A stretch of 64,000 nt of DNA from Drechslerella dactyloides (Eukaryota; Ascomycota; Orbiliomycetes; Orbiliales; Orbiliaceae). Of the stretch, positions 10,451 to 20,804 are shown in pieces; within the stretch, counting starts at the first letter, position 1; each line of letters begins with the position of its first letter. A program made the position numbers and the translations under genes. Where the stretch lies: assembly GCA_020064725.1 (NCBI GenBank), contig JAGTWJ010000007.1, positions 2,418,001 through 2,482,000 on the forward strand. Reading direction: 5' to 3'. The notes beneath the pieces are model-generated. The model ran no database searches and was not told where the DNA came from. It saw only the letters and a list, made by a program, of their open reading frames with translations.

Positions 10451-12600
10451 CATATTTCGTTTTGTATTTGGAAGGCCGTTATCGGTATTGTCCCTGAGTT
10501 CGTTCCTCGAAAAGTTCCGACGTCTAATTCTGGACCCTCCGCGGCCATGACAACTAGATACCTTTTCTCCAGTTATCTCGTCATGCCGTAGCTGCTTGCA
10601 AGACACTGTGTTCTGCTCCATTCCTGGTCGAGACCCAACAAATCTCATGAAGCTGAACCTTGCTCCATGAATAAGTTGGGAACCAATATTTCCCATGTTG
10701 GTCAGGACCTTCAAGATTCGAGTGCCAGTCTTCGTACAGCTATCGAGATGTGTTAGTATAGTCCTGATAAACATAAGCCTCGCGCTCCGGGAACACGGAA
10801 GAACGTACCATTGGCATCGTGGAAACGAAGGATTGAGTTTTCATGGTTCCGATAACATGATAATGCGAGAGAAGCCGCTCTAGTTGCCAAGATACCTGCT
10901 TGGATAGATGTATCGACGATGTTCGCATATCCATTTTGGATGTAACTTTGGACGTTGGTTTCTATTCATACCCATGAAAATCGATTCCGGAACATCGATA
11001 TCAAGTGCGTCGTCAAATTCGGGAACTTTGCAACAGGGTCAGACCAGTTCGAGCCCTGTCGTTGCCAGGATAGAATGCAGGGCTTGAAAAGAGCGGAATC
11101 GAAATCATGAAGCTTTCTCAAAAGCACCAAATCTGAATTCGAGAGTTGAATAAGGGCAGACTCAAGACAGACTCAAGTTCATCAGAGCTTTGGAAAGCGT
11201 CCAACCATAATTTTCCCTGGAACTGTAGTTCTACGAGGAACTCCCAAGGCCCATGGAGTCTTCACAATCGAACTGTAATCTTTCGAGAAGTTCTCGTGAC
11301 TCGAATTCATGAACTAGAGCTCTTAGAGAAACTCTCAAGACTCCATGAGTCTTCACTGTTGAACTCTAAGTTTTCGAGAAACTGTCGAGACTGGAAATGA
11401 AGGCGGGTCGATAAAGTCTTGAAATCCAGATGACATTCGCGAACGTCCATATGCAAATACTCCGAATTCAACGCTTGATTTGGCGAAATTGTCTCCGAAT
11501 TATCTTGAGTTCGTCAAGCTTTGTGGTTCTGTCACGCGCTCTGGATCTGCGTGATGTAACTTCAAGTGCCAACATCTTCGAAGTTGTCTCATTCTTGAAA
11601 AATGCCGACAATATTGTTCAGAATCCATATAGTCGTCTTGGATTTTTCGATAGTTATTGTGGAAGCCATGAGTTATCATGATAAACGTGGATCCACGGAT
11701 CTCGTTTACCCAATTTTTCCTCCTGGATCCGAATTTCCTCCTGAATATCCTCTCTTTCCAAGTTGATCCAGCAGACGTCGGGCAAGCTGTTCTTGCAAAG
11801 CTGCGTGTGGTATTCCTTCAGGCTTCCCTTAAATTCGTTCTCTTTAGGGCATCCGAATTCCTTCTCGTATGCTGTTTCGTATTGGAGAAGAATTGCTCGA
11901 AGTCACAGCATTTCGCAGGTTCCTTTGCTTCTCGAAGACAATCAAAATTTTATATGTCTTTTTGAATTGTCCTGTGTTCGTCGCGGAATAGTTCCAACAT
12001 CTTCATCTGAAGTCCCAACACAACATTGCGCAGGTGAACTCGTTCCTCGAGAGATAGCTCGTTCCTCGCAAGATGTCTGAGACTCCACATTCGAATATTC
12101 ATTCAAGATTCTCTTGTGTTCGTCGCCAAGTTCGAACATTTGCGCCGTTGTCCGCTTGTAGTCATGAAGTTCCGCCATTCGCATTTGCAATATTCGCTCT
12201 GTCCATAGATCCATGGTGGCGCATAAAATGTGTTGAATCGAGATTCATCTTATGAATATCGAACTGCTATTCATACAATATGAAGATTCCGGTATCGAAA
12301 CTATCTTGTGCATGGTCAGAAAGTGTCCATCAAAATGCATCGACATGTGAGCTTAGGGCAGAGGTCACCGAGACCATGTGGCCAAGCTGGATACGTAGGT
12401 ATGTAAATAAGCAATCAGGTTCATAATTACCTTGGAACTCAGTTGAGAATGGGACAGACATATGAGATCATCGCTCTAGTGCTCCGTGGCCGGCCAGGCT
12501 GATCGAAATCATCGCTCTGCTCCAAGGCTGGATTAGTAGATTCGATACTCTCGCTCCATGACGAGGTTGATTCGAATGAAACAGTTTCAAGACCAAACCA
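10451..12600. repeat. Decayed repeats with a 48-base-like tandem block
   Basis: No gene is supported. At 11,215-11,396 a block of roughly four imperfect units of about 45-60 bases is seen. Each unit contains GAACT(G/C)TAAG/ATTTTCGAGAA followed by CTCGAGACTCCATGAGTC-like sequence. At 11,990-12,130 the text repeats part of 9,880-10,000. The minus frame 12,214-11,942 reads a charged, helix-like peptide beginning MDLWTERILQMRMAELHDYK, in keeping with the coiled-coil-like peptides elsewhere in the compartment. Confidence 0.45.
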
Positions 12601-14226
12601 GGATCATGAGAACTGATCGCCAAGACGCATCAGTTATAAAAGTGTCTTAGTGATAGTGCCGAGGACGCATGAGATAGTGACTTACGATGAGAAGAGGCAC
12701 TGGCGACATTTCCGGAAAAGATTCGAGGCAAGAATATTCAAAATTGAGCTGGCGACCAAGGAACATAAACCCTGGTGAGATATCTCGCCGCTAGCGAAGG
12801 CGCATCTGGATGACGGCGGAGACATGGAACCAAGTAAGTGTTGAAGATGCCTCCTTAGAGCAAGAGATAGAGAGTTCGACATGATAATGACCAGAGCTGC
12901 AGCTTTACCGGATGAGGGAGAGAAGGCTGCGAGTGAAGAGGTAGGAGGAGATATAGCGGAAGCGAAGCCCCGGAAGGTGGCGATCCAGTCGAGAGGCGGC
13001 AGCATGCATCTGTGATCTGTTCTTCCCATGATCTAGGAGACAGTCATCTGACCATGCTATCTATCGGGAAGAGCGAGGCGTTAGCAAACAAAGGGACATC
13101 AGGTTTGTCATGAACAAAGCAGGAACATGGGAGAGACCGAGAATGAACAATCAAAGCTAACGGGGGCCAGATCTAGGATATACACTTACTCAGAGGACGG
13201 TCGGCATATATATGTAGATATATATATAAGGTCGAAACGGTCGAAGCAACAACCGTGTGCCATAACGCGAAGCACTGGCGACCGCTGACCCAAAAGCGAA
13301 TCAGCGGCAGCGAGTGAGAAAAGTCCACTGTCAGATTATTAGCAGCTGGCCCCACGATGTACCGCCGATGAGAGGAGACGGTCGGAGGACTCACCGGGGC
13401 AAATTCATACGTTGGCCTCAAGGTGAAGAAGCGTGTTTATACATACGCATGGGGCAGGGCGTACTTGGGTTGCATCGTGATATCGGTAACTGCTCTTCGT
13501 TCTCGAGCCTTTTGTGTCCACCATCCACGGACTCGAAAGGGATAAGGCAGCTTGATTGCGGAGGTTGACAAGCATAGAGAGATGGGTCAGTGATCCATCT
13601 CTCCGTGCTCCCCGATCTCCGCACTCAAGCTGCTTTTTCCCCATTCAAGTCAACGGATGGCGGACATGAAAGGACGAGAGAGAAGGCATGAGAGGGTATA
13701 AGAGTAGAAGGAGAGACAAGAGTCGGTGATACAGGGCAGGTACCTGGGGATGTCAGACCAAAAGGCTATGTAAGTTCATGAATCTTGGTTCTGACACCCC
13801 CAGGAGAAGGAGGAGGAGGAGGAGGAGGATGAAAAGGAGAGAAGGAAGAGAAGGGCCGGAAGAGCAGGGGGCCACCTATTTATACTCTTTCCATCTAGCG
13901 CTTCTCTGCCCGCTTCTGCCCACTCTATAAACGAACCGGAATCATCTATCTCACTCATGCACGTCCATCCCGTACGTCTTTATGATTCCCGGAAAAATAT
14001 CCCGCAAATGTTGTGTTGGAAACGTTGTATCACGCTCTTGGGTAAACCTTGCAGAGCGTGCTTCCTTGTCAATCTGAGCATTCTAGAATCTCTCAGGAAC
14101 CTGCAGGATACCCTGGGGAGTGCCCAGGTACATTCTATATGACATGGAGACAAAGGTCTGTACTGATATCATGCAAGCTGAGCGAAAGCACGCACCCCCA
14201 ATCATCCCTCCCCCACTGATATCATA
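12601..14226. other. No supported gene; GGA microsatellite
   Basis: Open frames are short and unrelated to known families. A (GGA)n microsatellite with a few interruptions lies at about 13,803-13,829, followed by purine-rich sequence. A TATTTATACTC stretch at about 13,880 looks like a TATA element but no gene start follows. The longest frame, 13,029-12,682 on the minus strand (115 codons), is serine/alanine-rich without recognisable features. Confidence 0.4.
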
Positions 14227-15097
14227 TCAGTCGATGTATATGATTTCAACACTACAGCCGCGGTCCGGATCCGGCTGGTCCAGATCATTCCACCAGGGAG
14301 CGTCGCCATTATCGTGAAGCTCTTCATCATCGTGGCCAGAAGGTTCGCCGTCGTCGTAATATACATCGGTGTTGTCGCCAGAATCCTCGTATTCACCATC
14401 ATCATCGGTGTCGTTGTCGTCTTCCACCGTCTCCCAGTCCATGCCGTCGGGCATCTCTATTCTTTTCCGCGAGTCCAGGAGCACAGTTTCATCCCCATTC
14501 TGATACCGTACGATAACTCTCACAAACGCGTTGAGCGCGATGGATTTCTTCCAGTATAGCCACATCAGGACGCAGGTGGTCATCAGAAACATCGTTGTCG
14601 TGAAGCTGAACAAGAGTGCTCTATATATCCGAAATACACAGTAAGTATCACCAGAATACAACTCGCGATATAGCTTATTTGCGCCGGATACGCAGACAAA
14701 TAGCATGTCAAGACGCATGTGGCCGGTATACGCACCCAGTGATTGCCCCGAACGGCCATGTATACCATAGCGTATACCGCACCGCCCCCGAACCATGATA
14801 ATAAACCCGCGGCCCCAGCAGCAGCGAGGCTAACTCGCCCATAAACTGCCATCTCGTCATCGCCGACGGCGCCCAGATCGTCATTCGCCGTACCAGAAAC
14901 TCAAGCGTGCTGCCAATCAACAGTGCACAAGATACGTAGCATCGCATCAGCCGGCCCCGAGGAAATACGAGCACCTGGTACGGTGTCCGGAATACGGTAT
15001 ACACGCGGTAGCGCGGCAGAGACGATTCCAATGGCCCTGCGTGTTTGAGTAGCTCGGCCGGAATAATTTGCGTGGTTCCGTTGTTTGTGTCCGCCAT
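14227..15097 (-). CDS. Putative membrane protein with acidic C-terminal tail
   Basis: I do not recognise a family. A two-exon model gives 237 residues: exon 1 at 15,097-14,778 and exon 2 at 14,620-14,227, joined across a 157-base intron with GTATAC donor, a CTTACTG branch-like site and an ATATAG acceptor. The start is the ATG of MADTNN. Exon 1 carries a hydrophobic segment near residues 55-72 (YVSCALLIGSTLEFLV). Exon 2 starts with a strong membrane segment (LLFSFTTTMFLMTTCVLMWLYW) and ends in an Asp/Glu-rich tail of about 70 residues. Hydrophobic sequence also continues in a second frame at 14,852-14,692, so a three-exon model with more membrane helices, or a frameshifted relic, is possible. 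It stands alone at the edge of the repeat compartment. Confidence 0.4.
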
Positions 15098-16655
15098 GCT
15101 ATGAGTTGATAAGACATATAAGATAGGCGGATATGGACGGCGTGGATAGATATGAGCGTTTGGAACGTAGGCTCGTTTGCATTTACGTAGCTGGCGTGGC
15201 GGAGGTACGTTGGAAATGGCTGGCGCACAGTCTACAGTCAGTGCACATCCCGAGTGTGCGGTCAAGCGTGATCTTGTCGATATTCACTGTTTTCTACGCC
15301 TATACAGTGACCGCGGACTTGTTATAAGGTTCCGTATATCAGGCGCATATAAATAAAGCTACTACGTTGAGGATCTAGACTTGTCGTCCTGCAACTAGAT
15401 CACCACGCATACTTCTAGATAAATACGAGATTATATTATATATTACGTGCACGTGCAACGATTTACAAGTTTGTGTCCTTCGCGGACCCCGTGGTTGAGG
15501 GAGTTGCGCAATTGCTGTTGCAATCATTCTACATTGCTACATCTAAATATACAAATTATGCGACTGGATAGGTAGCTATGTATGACTGCCTCGCGAGCTG
15601 GTAGATCGATTTTCAGATCAGATCTTCGCGTAAGCTTTGCAACTGGATCTGTCTGATATATGAATCTGTTGGCTTTTGCTAGTAAAAGTGTTGCCTTGAC
15701 GTTCCGTTGAGGTGGGCACCTACCTAACAAGAACTTAGTCTCGAGGCCAGATCTGACTTGCTTGGGTCAACCGCCGCGAATAAAAACTCACGGATACGTA
15801 TATCGGTCTGCAATTTAGCCTGTGGAACCAGTCTAAGTCTTCACTAGAAGACATAGTGCAATTGATTAGAGTATACTAGCATTGCGGCTTCCACATTAGA
15901 TACATATATTGATGGCAGTCTGACCTGCCAAACGGATAATTCAGGATATTCATAGATATATGATCATGGATCCTATTAGGCATGATTGCATCGATGCGCA
16001 TCCAGTACCGAGGTCCACCGACGGGAGCAACATCCGCTAAATTATAAACGACGGTGGAAGCTCGGTAGTTCTTACAATCATTAATTATTAACCAAGCTGA
16101 CGCGGTGGATTAAAATCCAACATGAACATTCAATTGGTCTCGTGAACCAAACCCTCGAGCCTCCCCTCGACCTCCTCCATACAAAGGAAAAATGAAGTCT
16201 GTCTGAAAAGGGGTGACATAGAACTTCAAGCAGCAACATAAACTTAGGAGTCGACATGAACTCGTTCAACATGTAAAAGATGCCAATGACAAGGGCCAAA
16301 CAAAGGAAATATCAGCATGGACAGAGAAGTTCTCCAAAAAAAAGCCCTAGAGAATAGACAGACAAAGAATCTAGATCTCTAATCGAAACTTACAATGGAA
16401 ACCATCCGAACTCAACCAGGCAAACAGATTGAAATGGAGAAAGCAACATCAAAACTTTGTCCCGCGAAGCCAGCCCGCTGTCTTTTGTAGAATCCGAACA
16501 CCCATGCAAAAGAAAGCAGAGAGATAATTGTACAAGCAGTCATCTATCGTCAATCAGCAAGTCATAGACTGCCAGACACAGAAAAGCTGACTGACGAAAA
16601 ATAACATACAGAACAGCACAGACACAGAATTAGTCCATACCAGCAGACATGAAAG
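15098..16655. other. Intergenic, AT-rich, no gene seen
   Basis: Short overlapping frames only. The part next to 15,097 would hold the promoter of the minus-strand membrane protein gene. AT-rich stretches with ATATAT runs occur near 15,430-15,450 and 15,900-15,960. Nothing else could be recognised. Confidence 0.5.
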
Positions 16656-17219
16656 CTAAGAGAACAGATCAATCTCGGCCTGACAGCCCCGACACATCTC
16701 CTCCAGCAAGGCCAGCTTCTCTTTCATCGCGGCCACGTACGCATCCATGCCCATCGTGGCAGCCACGCGCACCCTCTCATCAGCGAGACCCTCAGACGAC
16801 GTGTGTATTAGCGGAATGATGAGTTCCGCATAAGCCGCAGGAACAACAACAGACATAGGCTGAGGAGGTGGTAGCGGTGGTGGAGGCGATATCGATGTGG
16901 TATTCAGCCCGGCGAGGTCGTTGAGAACCTTGTCGCCCTCTTCATCGTCGTCACCCTCGGTTTGAAGATCGATGAGGATGCTGACGCAGGACTTGTGTTC
17001 GAGGGTCTCTAGTGTGATGAGCGGTTCCTCGGCGAGGGATCGAACATCGAGCCGTTCCTCGACGACACATGAGACAACCTCCTCGACTGACTCTAGATCA
17101 ATGAGGGGCTCTTCATCGAACTTAATAACAACGTCAACGTCAGGAGTTACAGCCTGGAAGGGTTGGACTAGCGGCAGACGTCGCCAGTCGATGTTCTTCC
17201 GATGGCGGCGAGCCCCCAT
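16656..17219 (-). CDS. Hypothetical protein, acidic, proline-rich middle
   Basis: The minus frame from the ATG at 17,219 to the stop at 16,656 gives 187 residues (MGARRHRKN at the start). It holds a basic N-terminus, an acidic middle, a short polyproline stretch (SPPPPLPPPQP) and a predicted helical C-terminus (MDAYVAAMKEKLALLEEM) ending CRGCQAEIDLFS. No domain was recognised. The frame stays open upstream to 17,282 without an ATG. A splice acceptor-like site after CTGACTGGCGAG lies just upstream, so this may be the last exon of a longer gene that includes the fragment at 17,327-17,755. Confidence 0.4.
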   Translation of the reverse strand: MGARRHRKNIDWRRLPLVQPFQAVTPDVDVVIKFDEEPLIDLESVEEVVSCVVEERLDVRSLAEEPLITLETLEHKSCVSILIDLQTEGDDDEEGDKVLNDLAGLNTTSISPPPPLPPPQPMSVVVPAAYAELIIPLIHTSSEGLADERVRVAATMGMDAYVAAMKEKLALLEEMCRGCQAEIDLFS

Positions 17220-17326
17220 CTCGATAGTAGGGTGTCTTTGTACAACCTCGCCAGTCAGCAAATATTTGTTGACTTCCAACAATGATCAATACGTTGTATT
17301 CCAAAGTTAACCAAACATTTACTCAC

Positions 17327-17755
17327 CTAGGACAACCCGCGCATCGTACCAACGTTGAGACCACGCGGTATGGCGTACCAGTCTTCAAGAAACACGCACC
17401 GGGGATGCACCGGCCGCACATTCTTGAATCGCACCCAGATGGCCGTGCAGCCCTCATCGCTCAGCTGGAACTCGTTCTTCATATACACGAAGATGCTTTA
17501 GAGCCCTCTCCATCGTCCGACCAAGCGCCAGCATGTAAGAGATTACGGCTGCCAACCTAGCTGGGTCGGCGCACCACAGCTGCTCGTCCTTGATGGGGTC
17601 GGTGACGAACAAGATCATCTTGCGGTCTTTGACTGTGGCCTTCAAGTGAGGCATCTGTATTGAGTGCCACAACTCGATCGAGGTCCTCATCCCGTTTTGG
17701 ATGAAGGTACCCGGATTCCGGTGAAAGAGGGTACCTCGACCACCGACGACGTCTT
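17327..17755 (-). pseudogene. Hypothetical gene fragment, two exons, 5' end unresolved
   Basis: On the minus strand an open stretch containing LFHRNPGTFIQNGMRTS and MILFVTDPIKDEQLWCADP runs down to 17,557. A 61-base intron (17,556-17,496, GTTGGC donor, AAAG acceptor) leads into a second exon that reads SIFVYMKNEFQLSDEGCTAI and then FLEDWYAIPRGLNVG. This ends in TAG at 17,329-17,327, directly followed by a consensus GTGAGT donor. A stop placed exactly at a splice donor suggests a broken exon or a mis-joined frame. The text looks like genuine protein-coding sequence but I do not recognise the family, and no start codon could be fixed upstream. It could be joined to the frame at 17,219-16,656. 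Confidence 0.35.
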
Positions 17756-19184
17756 GACCTGCGACGCGGGATACAAGTAAGTACTAAAGTGGGAGGCAGA
17801 AGTGCCTACAAGACTTCACTTAGGGAGTCGACTAAGAGTTCACTCACGAGTGACATTCTCATCTTGGAAGGACCTAGAAGAATCTCAGATTCTCTAGAAC
17901 AACCTGTCACTATTAGCACTTAATTCGAAGAAACCTCACACATGACACATAACAATTGGTGAAGGACTTACCACGTTACTGAGCAATGAGAGCCAATCAG
18001 CGGCAGCAAGAGGCAGCAGAAGATCTTTACAGTCGCATCGATACCTCCGAAGCAGAAAAGGTTATAGAGCGTTAAGCTCCTATCGTTCGTCTTTATTGAG
18101 GAAATTTTTGAAGGAAGTTATCGTTCGTTGGCTGGTTAATGATGAGGAGGAAGGAAGGAGAGAAAGAGATAAGAGCAGCTCAGAGGGGCAGTGATCTCTT
18201 TATATATTGTTTCGAGACCGCCGCGGGTTCATTGCGTGCGGTCGTGATATTCTTGGTGATCTCGCGGGTTCAATGATACCCTCTGCGCTTCATTGAGGGC
18301 TGCTATGGCATTTTTTGGTAGGCACGCTTACTCTGAGTGAGAGATATACAGGTTCTGTATCACAGACTTTGATATCATTGAAGCTACCCTAAGTGCCATG
18401 GTGATATTCACAGTCACCCGCTTTTCGGCAGGTAATTCAGCTGTTTTGCCAGAGGCTGCTACAATGTCGGGTAAAACACCCATTCACTGCTTGTAATAAC
18501 TGTCCACGGGCTGTTATACATCTACATCCGCATGAATACCATGGTGCAGCTTCGATATGCTGTTCCCTGCCTCCAAGTCTGATACATTTTATGCCAACGC
18601 AGCGTTGGCGAGAATGCAACAGGCTGGGCTCAGCCGAGGTGGAGACATCCCAAAGTGGGTCCGGCCGGGGAACCAGGGTCGCCCGCCTGTCGCGGAAGCA
18701 TGCCCCGAAAAAATTCACGGCGGCCGACGTCGCAGGCCAGCTGTTGGCGAGGGGCGTTCAGCCACGAATTACCGGACAGGCTGTATACATGATTGCTTTA
18801 AGAGGCAGTGGTATAGGACAGCTGAGAGAGGGTGCTGCAGCTGTGCGACCGGCTGTTTCACATTTCCTGCGCGAATTGGGGAAAACTCTGCGCAACGTGC
18901 TCGATTATTCCTCTCGCGCCACGACAGCTTCACCCCCAGAAAGATATTCTGCTCCGTCTTCTGTCATACGTACTTCGTTAATCGATCTGCCCTATAAAAC
19001 AGACGCCCACCCCCGTCGACTTTCTTTCGCTTCCTCCCACCAGTTTAGGAGTTAATCAATCGGCACCGAGTAGCATCACAATCGTTCCACGCTCTTTACG
19101 TCTCGCGAGGGAGTACCATCCAGCTAGCTGAAGCTTGCATTCCCACTGCAGCTCGTCTGTCACACTCACAACAGAATCAACATA
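17756..19184. promoter_or_regulatory. Intergenic region upstream of DAHP synthase
   Basis: Short open frames (18,557-19,055) carry no domain and have the base pattern of GC-richer intergenic DNA, so they were not called. The last several hundred bases must hold the DAHP synthase promoter and leader. By eye I saw no TGACTCA element of the kind bound by Gcn4/CpcA in amino-acid biosynthesis promoters. A CTATAAAA sequence near 18,990 could be a TATA element. Confidence 0.4.
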
Positions 19185-20491
19185 ATGCCTTCTTTGTGGA
19201 ACTCCGGTCTCGAGGAGGCCGAAGACGTCAGGGGTACGCTATAAATTCTCCCAATAGCTATTGCTTCCATGTTAGGAGCGGAGAGCTTCAGCTTCAGCGA
19301 TAGTGATAGAGACAAATGGCTGACATGGATGACATCGCAGTGGTTGGCTACGACCCCCTCATCCCGCCCCAGCTGCTGCAGCATGAGCTGCCCGCGGTGA
19401 GTACATACGTCATTCATACCTACATGCTTCAAAGTACAGCGCTGACGGTTGCAATCACGAATAATCAGCCTCCCGAGAGCAAGAAGACAACCATCCAAGG
19501 CCGCAGAGAAGCCGTCAACGTCCTCAACGGCACCGCCGACAAGCTCCTCGTCATCGTCGGCCCCTGCTCCATCCACGATCCAGAGACCGCCCTCGAGTAC
19601 GCCGCCCGCCTGAAGGACCTCGCCGCCCGGCTCTCGGACGACCTTGCCATCATCATGCGCGCCTACCTCGAGAAGCCCCGCACGACCGTCGGCTGGAAGG
19701 GCCTCATCAACGACCCGGACATCGACGAGACCTTCCAGATCAACAAGGGCCTGCGAGTCAGCCGCAAGCTCTTCTGCGACCTCACCGCCCTCGGCGTCCC
19801 CATCGCCAGCGAGATGCTCGACACCGTCTCGCCGCAGTACCTTGCCGATCTACTCTCCGTCGCTGCAATCGGCGCGCGCACCACGGAGTCGCAGTTGCAC
19901 CGCGAGCTGGCCTCCGGTGTCTCCTTCCCTGTCGGTTTCAAGAACGGCACGGACGGCAGCCTGACGGTCGCGGTGGACGCAATCGGCGCAGCCGCACACC
20001 CGCACCACTTCATGGGCGTGACGAAGCAGGGACTCGCAGCGATAACGCGGACGACAGGCAACCCGGACTGCTTCGTGATTCTGCGCGGCGGCACCTCCGG
20101 GCCAAACTACGGCGCCGAACACGTCGCCAAGGTCAAGGCTGGCCTGCGCAAGGCCGGACAGCGGGAGATCATGATGATCGACTGCTCGCATGGCAATTCG
20201 CTCAAGAACCATAAGAACCAGCGGCCCGTGAGCGAGGACATCGCGAACCAGATCCGCGCAGGCGAGGAGGGTATCGTCGGTGTTATGATCGAGTCGCACA
20301 TAAACGAAGGAAAACAGTCGGTTCCAGCTGAGGGACCGCAGGCGTTGAAGAAGGGCGTGAGCATCACCGATGCGTGCGTCGGGTGGGATGAGACAGTCGT
20401 CATCCTGGAGAACCTGGCGGCTGCGATCCGCGAGCGGCGGGAGAGGCGAGCACCTAAGCCGGAGGAGGCTGGCAGCGGCAGCGACGAGTAA
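19185..20491 (+). CDS. 3-deoxy-D-arabino-heptulosonate 7-phosphate (DAHP) synthase
   Basis: This enzyme condenses phosphoenolpyruvate with erythrose 4-phosphate, the first step of the shikimate pathway to Phe, Tyr and Trp. Three exons (19,185-19,233; 19,341-19,396; 19,469-20,491) give 375 residues, the normal length for the class I AroFGH/ARO3-ARO4 family. The start was chosen because exon 1 joins to give EDVRVVGYDPLIPP, the conserved N-terminal box (about residues 13-26). Conserved blocks follow: GPCSIHD (66-72, metal-binding Cys), RAYLEKPRTTVGWKG (99-113), GARTTESQLHRELASG, GFKNGTDG, a CSHGNS metal site, MIESHINEG and DACVGW. The second intron (72 bases) is a multiple of three and open, so it is easily missed. 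Which amino acid inhibits it (Phe, ARO3-like, or Tyr, ARO4-like) cannot be settled from sequence reading. Confidence 0.97.
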
Positions 20492-20804
20492 GGGATATAC
20501 TCTATCCATCGTATCTACCTCCCATGTGGTCGCACTGTACGGGGTATATTTGGGACTTGCTATAGAGGAGAACTATACAGCGTACTAGTGTAATAGAATA
20601 ATCATCTACCAAATGCCGTGATACGCATATTACCGTATCACTGACTGAGAAACGTATTGAAAGTGATAACAGTGATACCACACAGTACAATGCTCGGTAT
20701 TATGTTAAAGCCTATATTCAAACCGTGCTCGAGGACACGGCACTTCCGACATTGCCTATGCCGCATCATATATCTACAGTGAAATACAACATATATACAT
20801 ACAT
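20492..20804. other. Convergent intergenic region
   Basis: About 310 bases separate the 3' ends of the DAHP synthase gene and the mL50-like gene. The stretch holds only AT-rich sequence that should contain both polyadenylation regions. No gene or repeat was seen. Confidence 0.6.

Noticed and set aside
10079..10774. Minus frame of 231 codons across the poly-T tract
   Set aside because: It is kept open by polylysine from the T31 run and by the 13-base minisatellite; no domain, no intron signals, composition-driven.
11036..11085. tRNA-like text (AGTTCGAGCCCTGTCG near 11,050)
   Set aside because: A T-arm-like sequence is present, but no matching anticodon arm, D arm or acceptor stem could be paired upstream.
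18557..19055. Overlapping plus frames of 146 and 154 codons upstream of DAHP synthase
   Set aside because: Two frames are open in the same GC-richer stretch, neither has a domain, and the position fits the promoter of the gene that follows.
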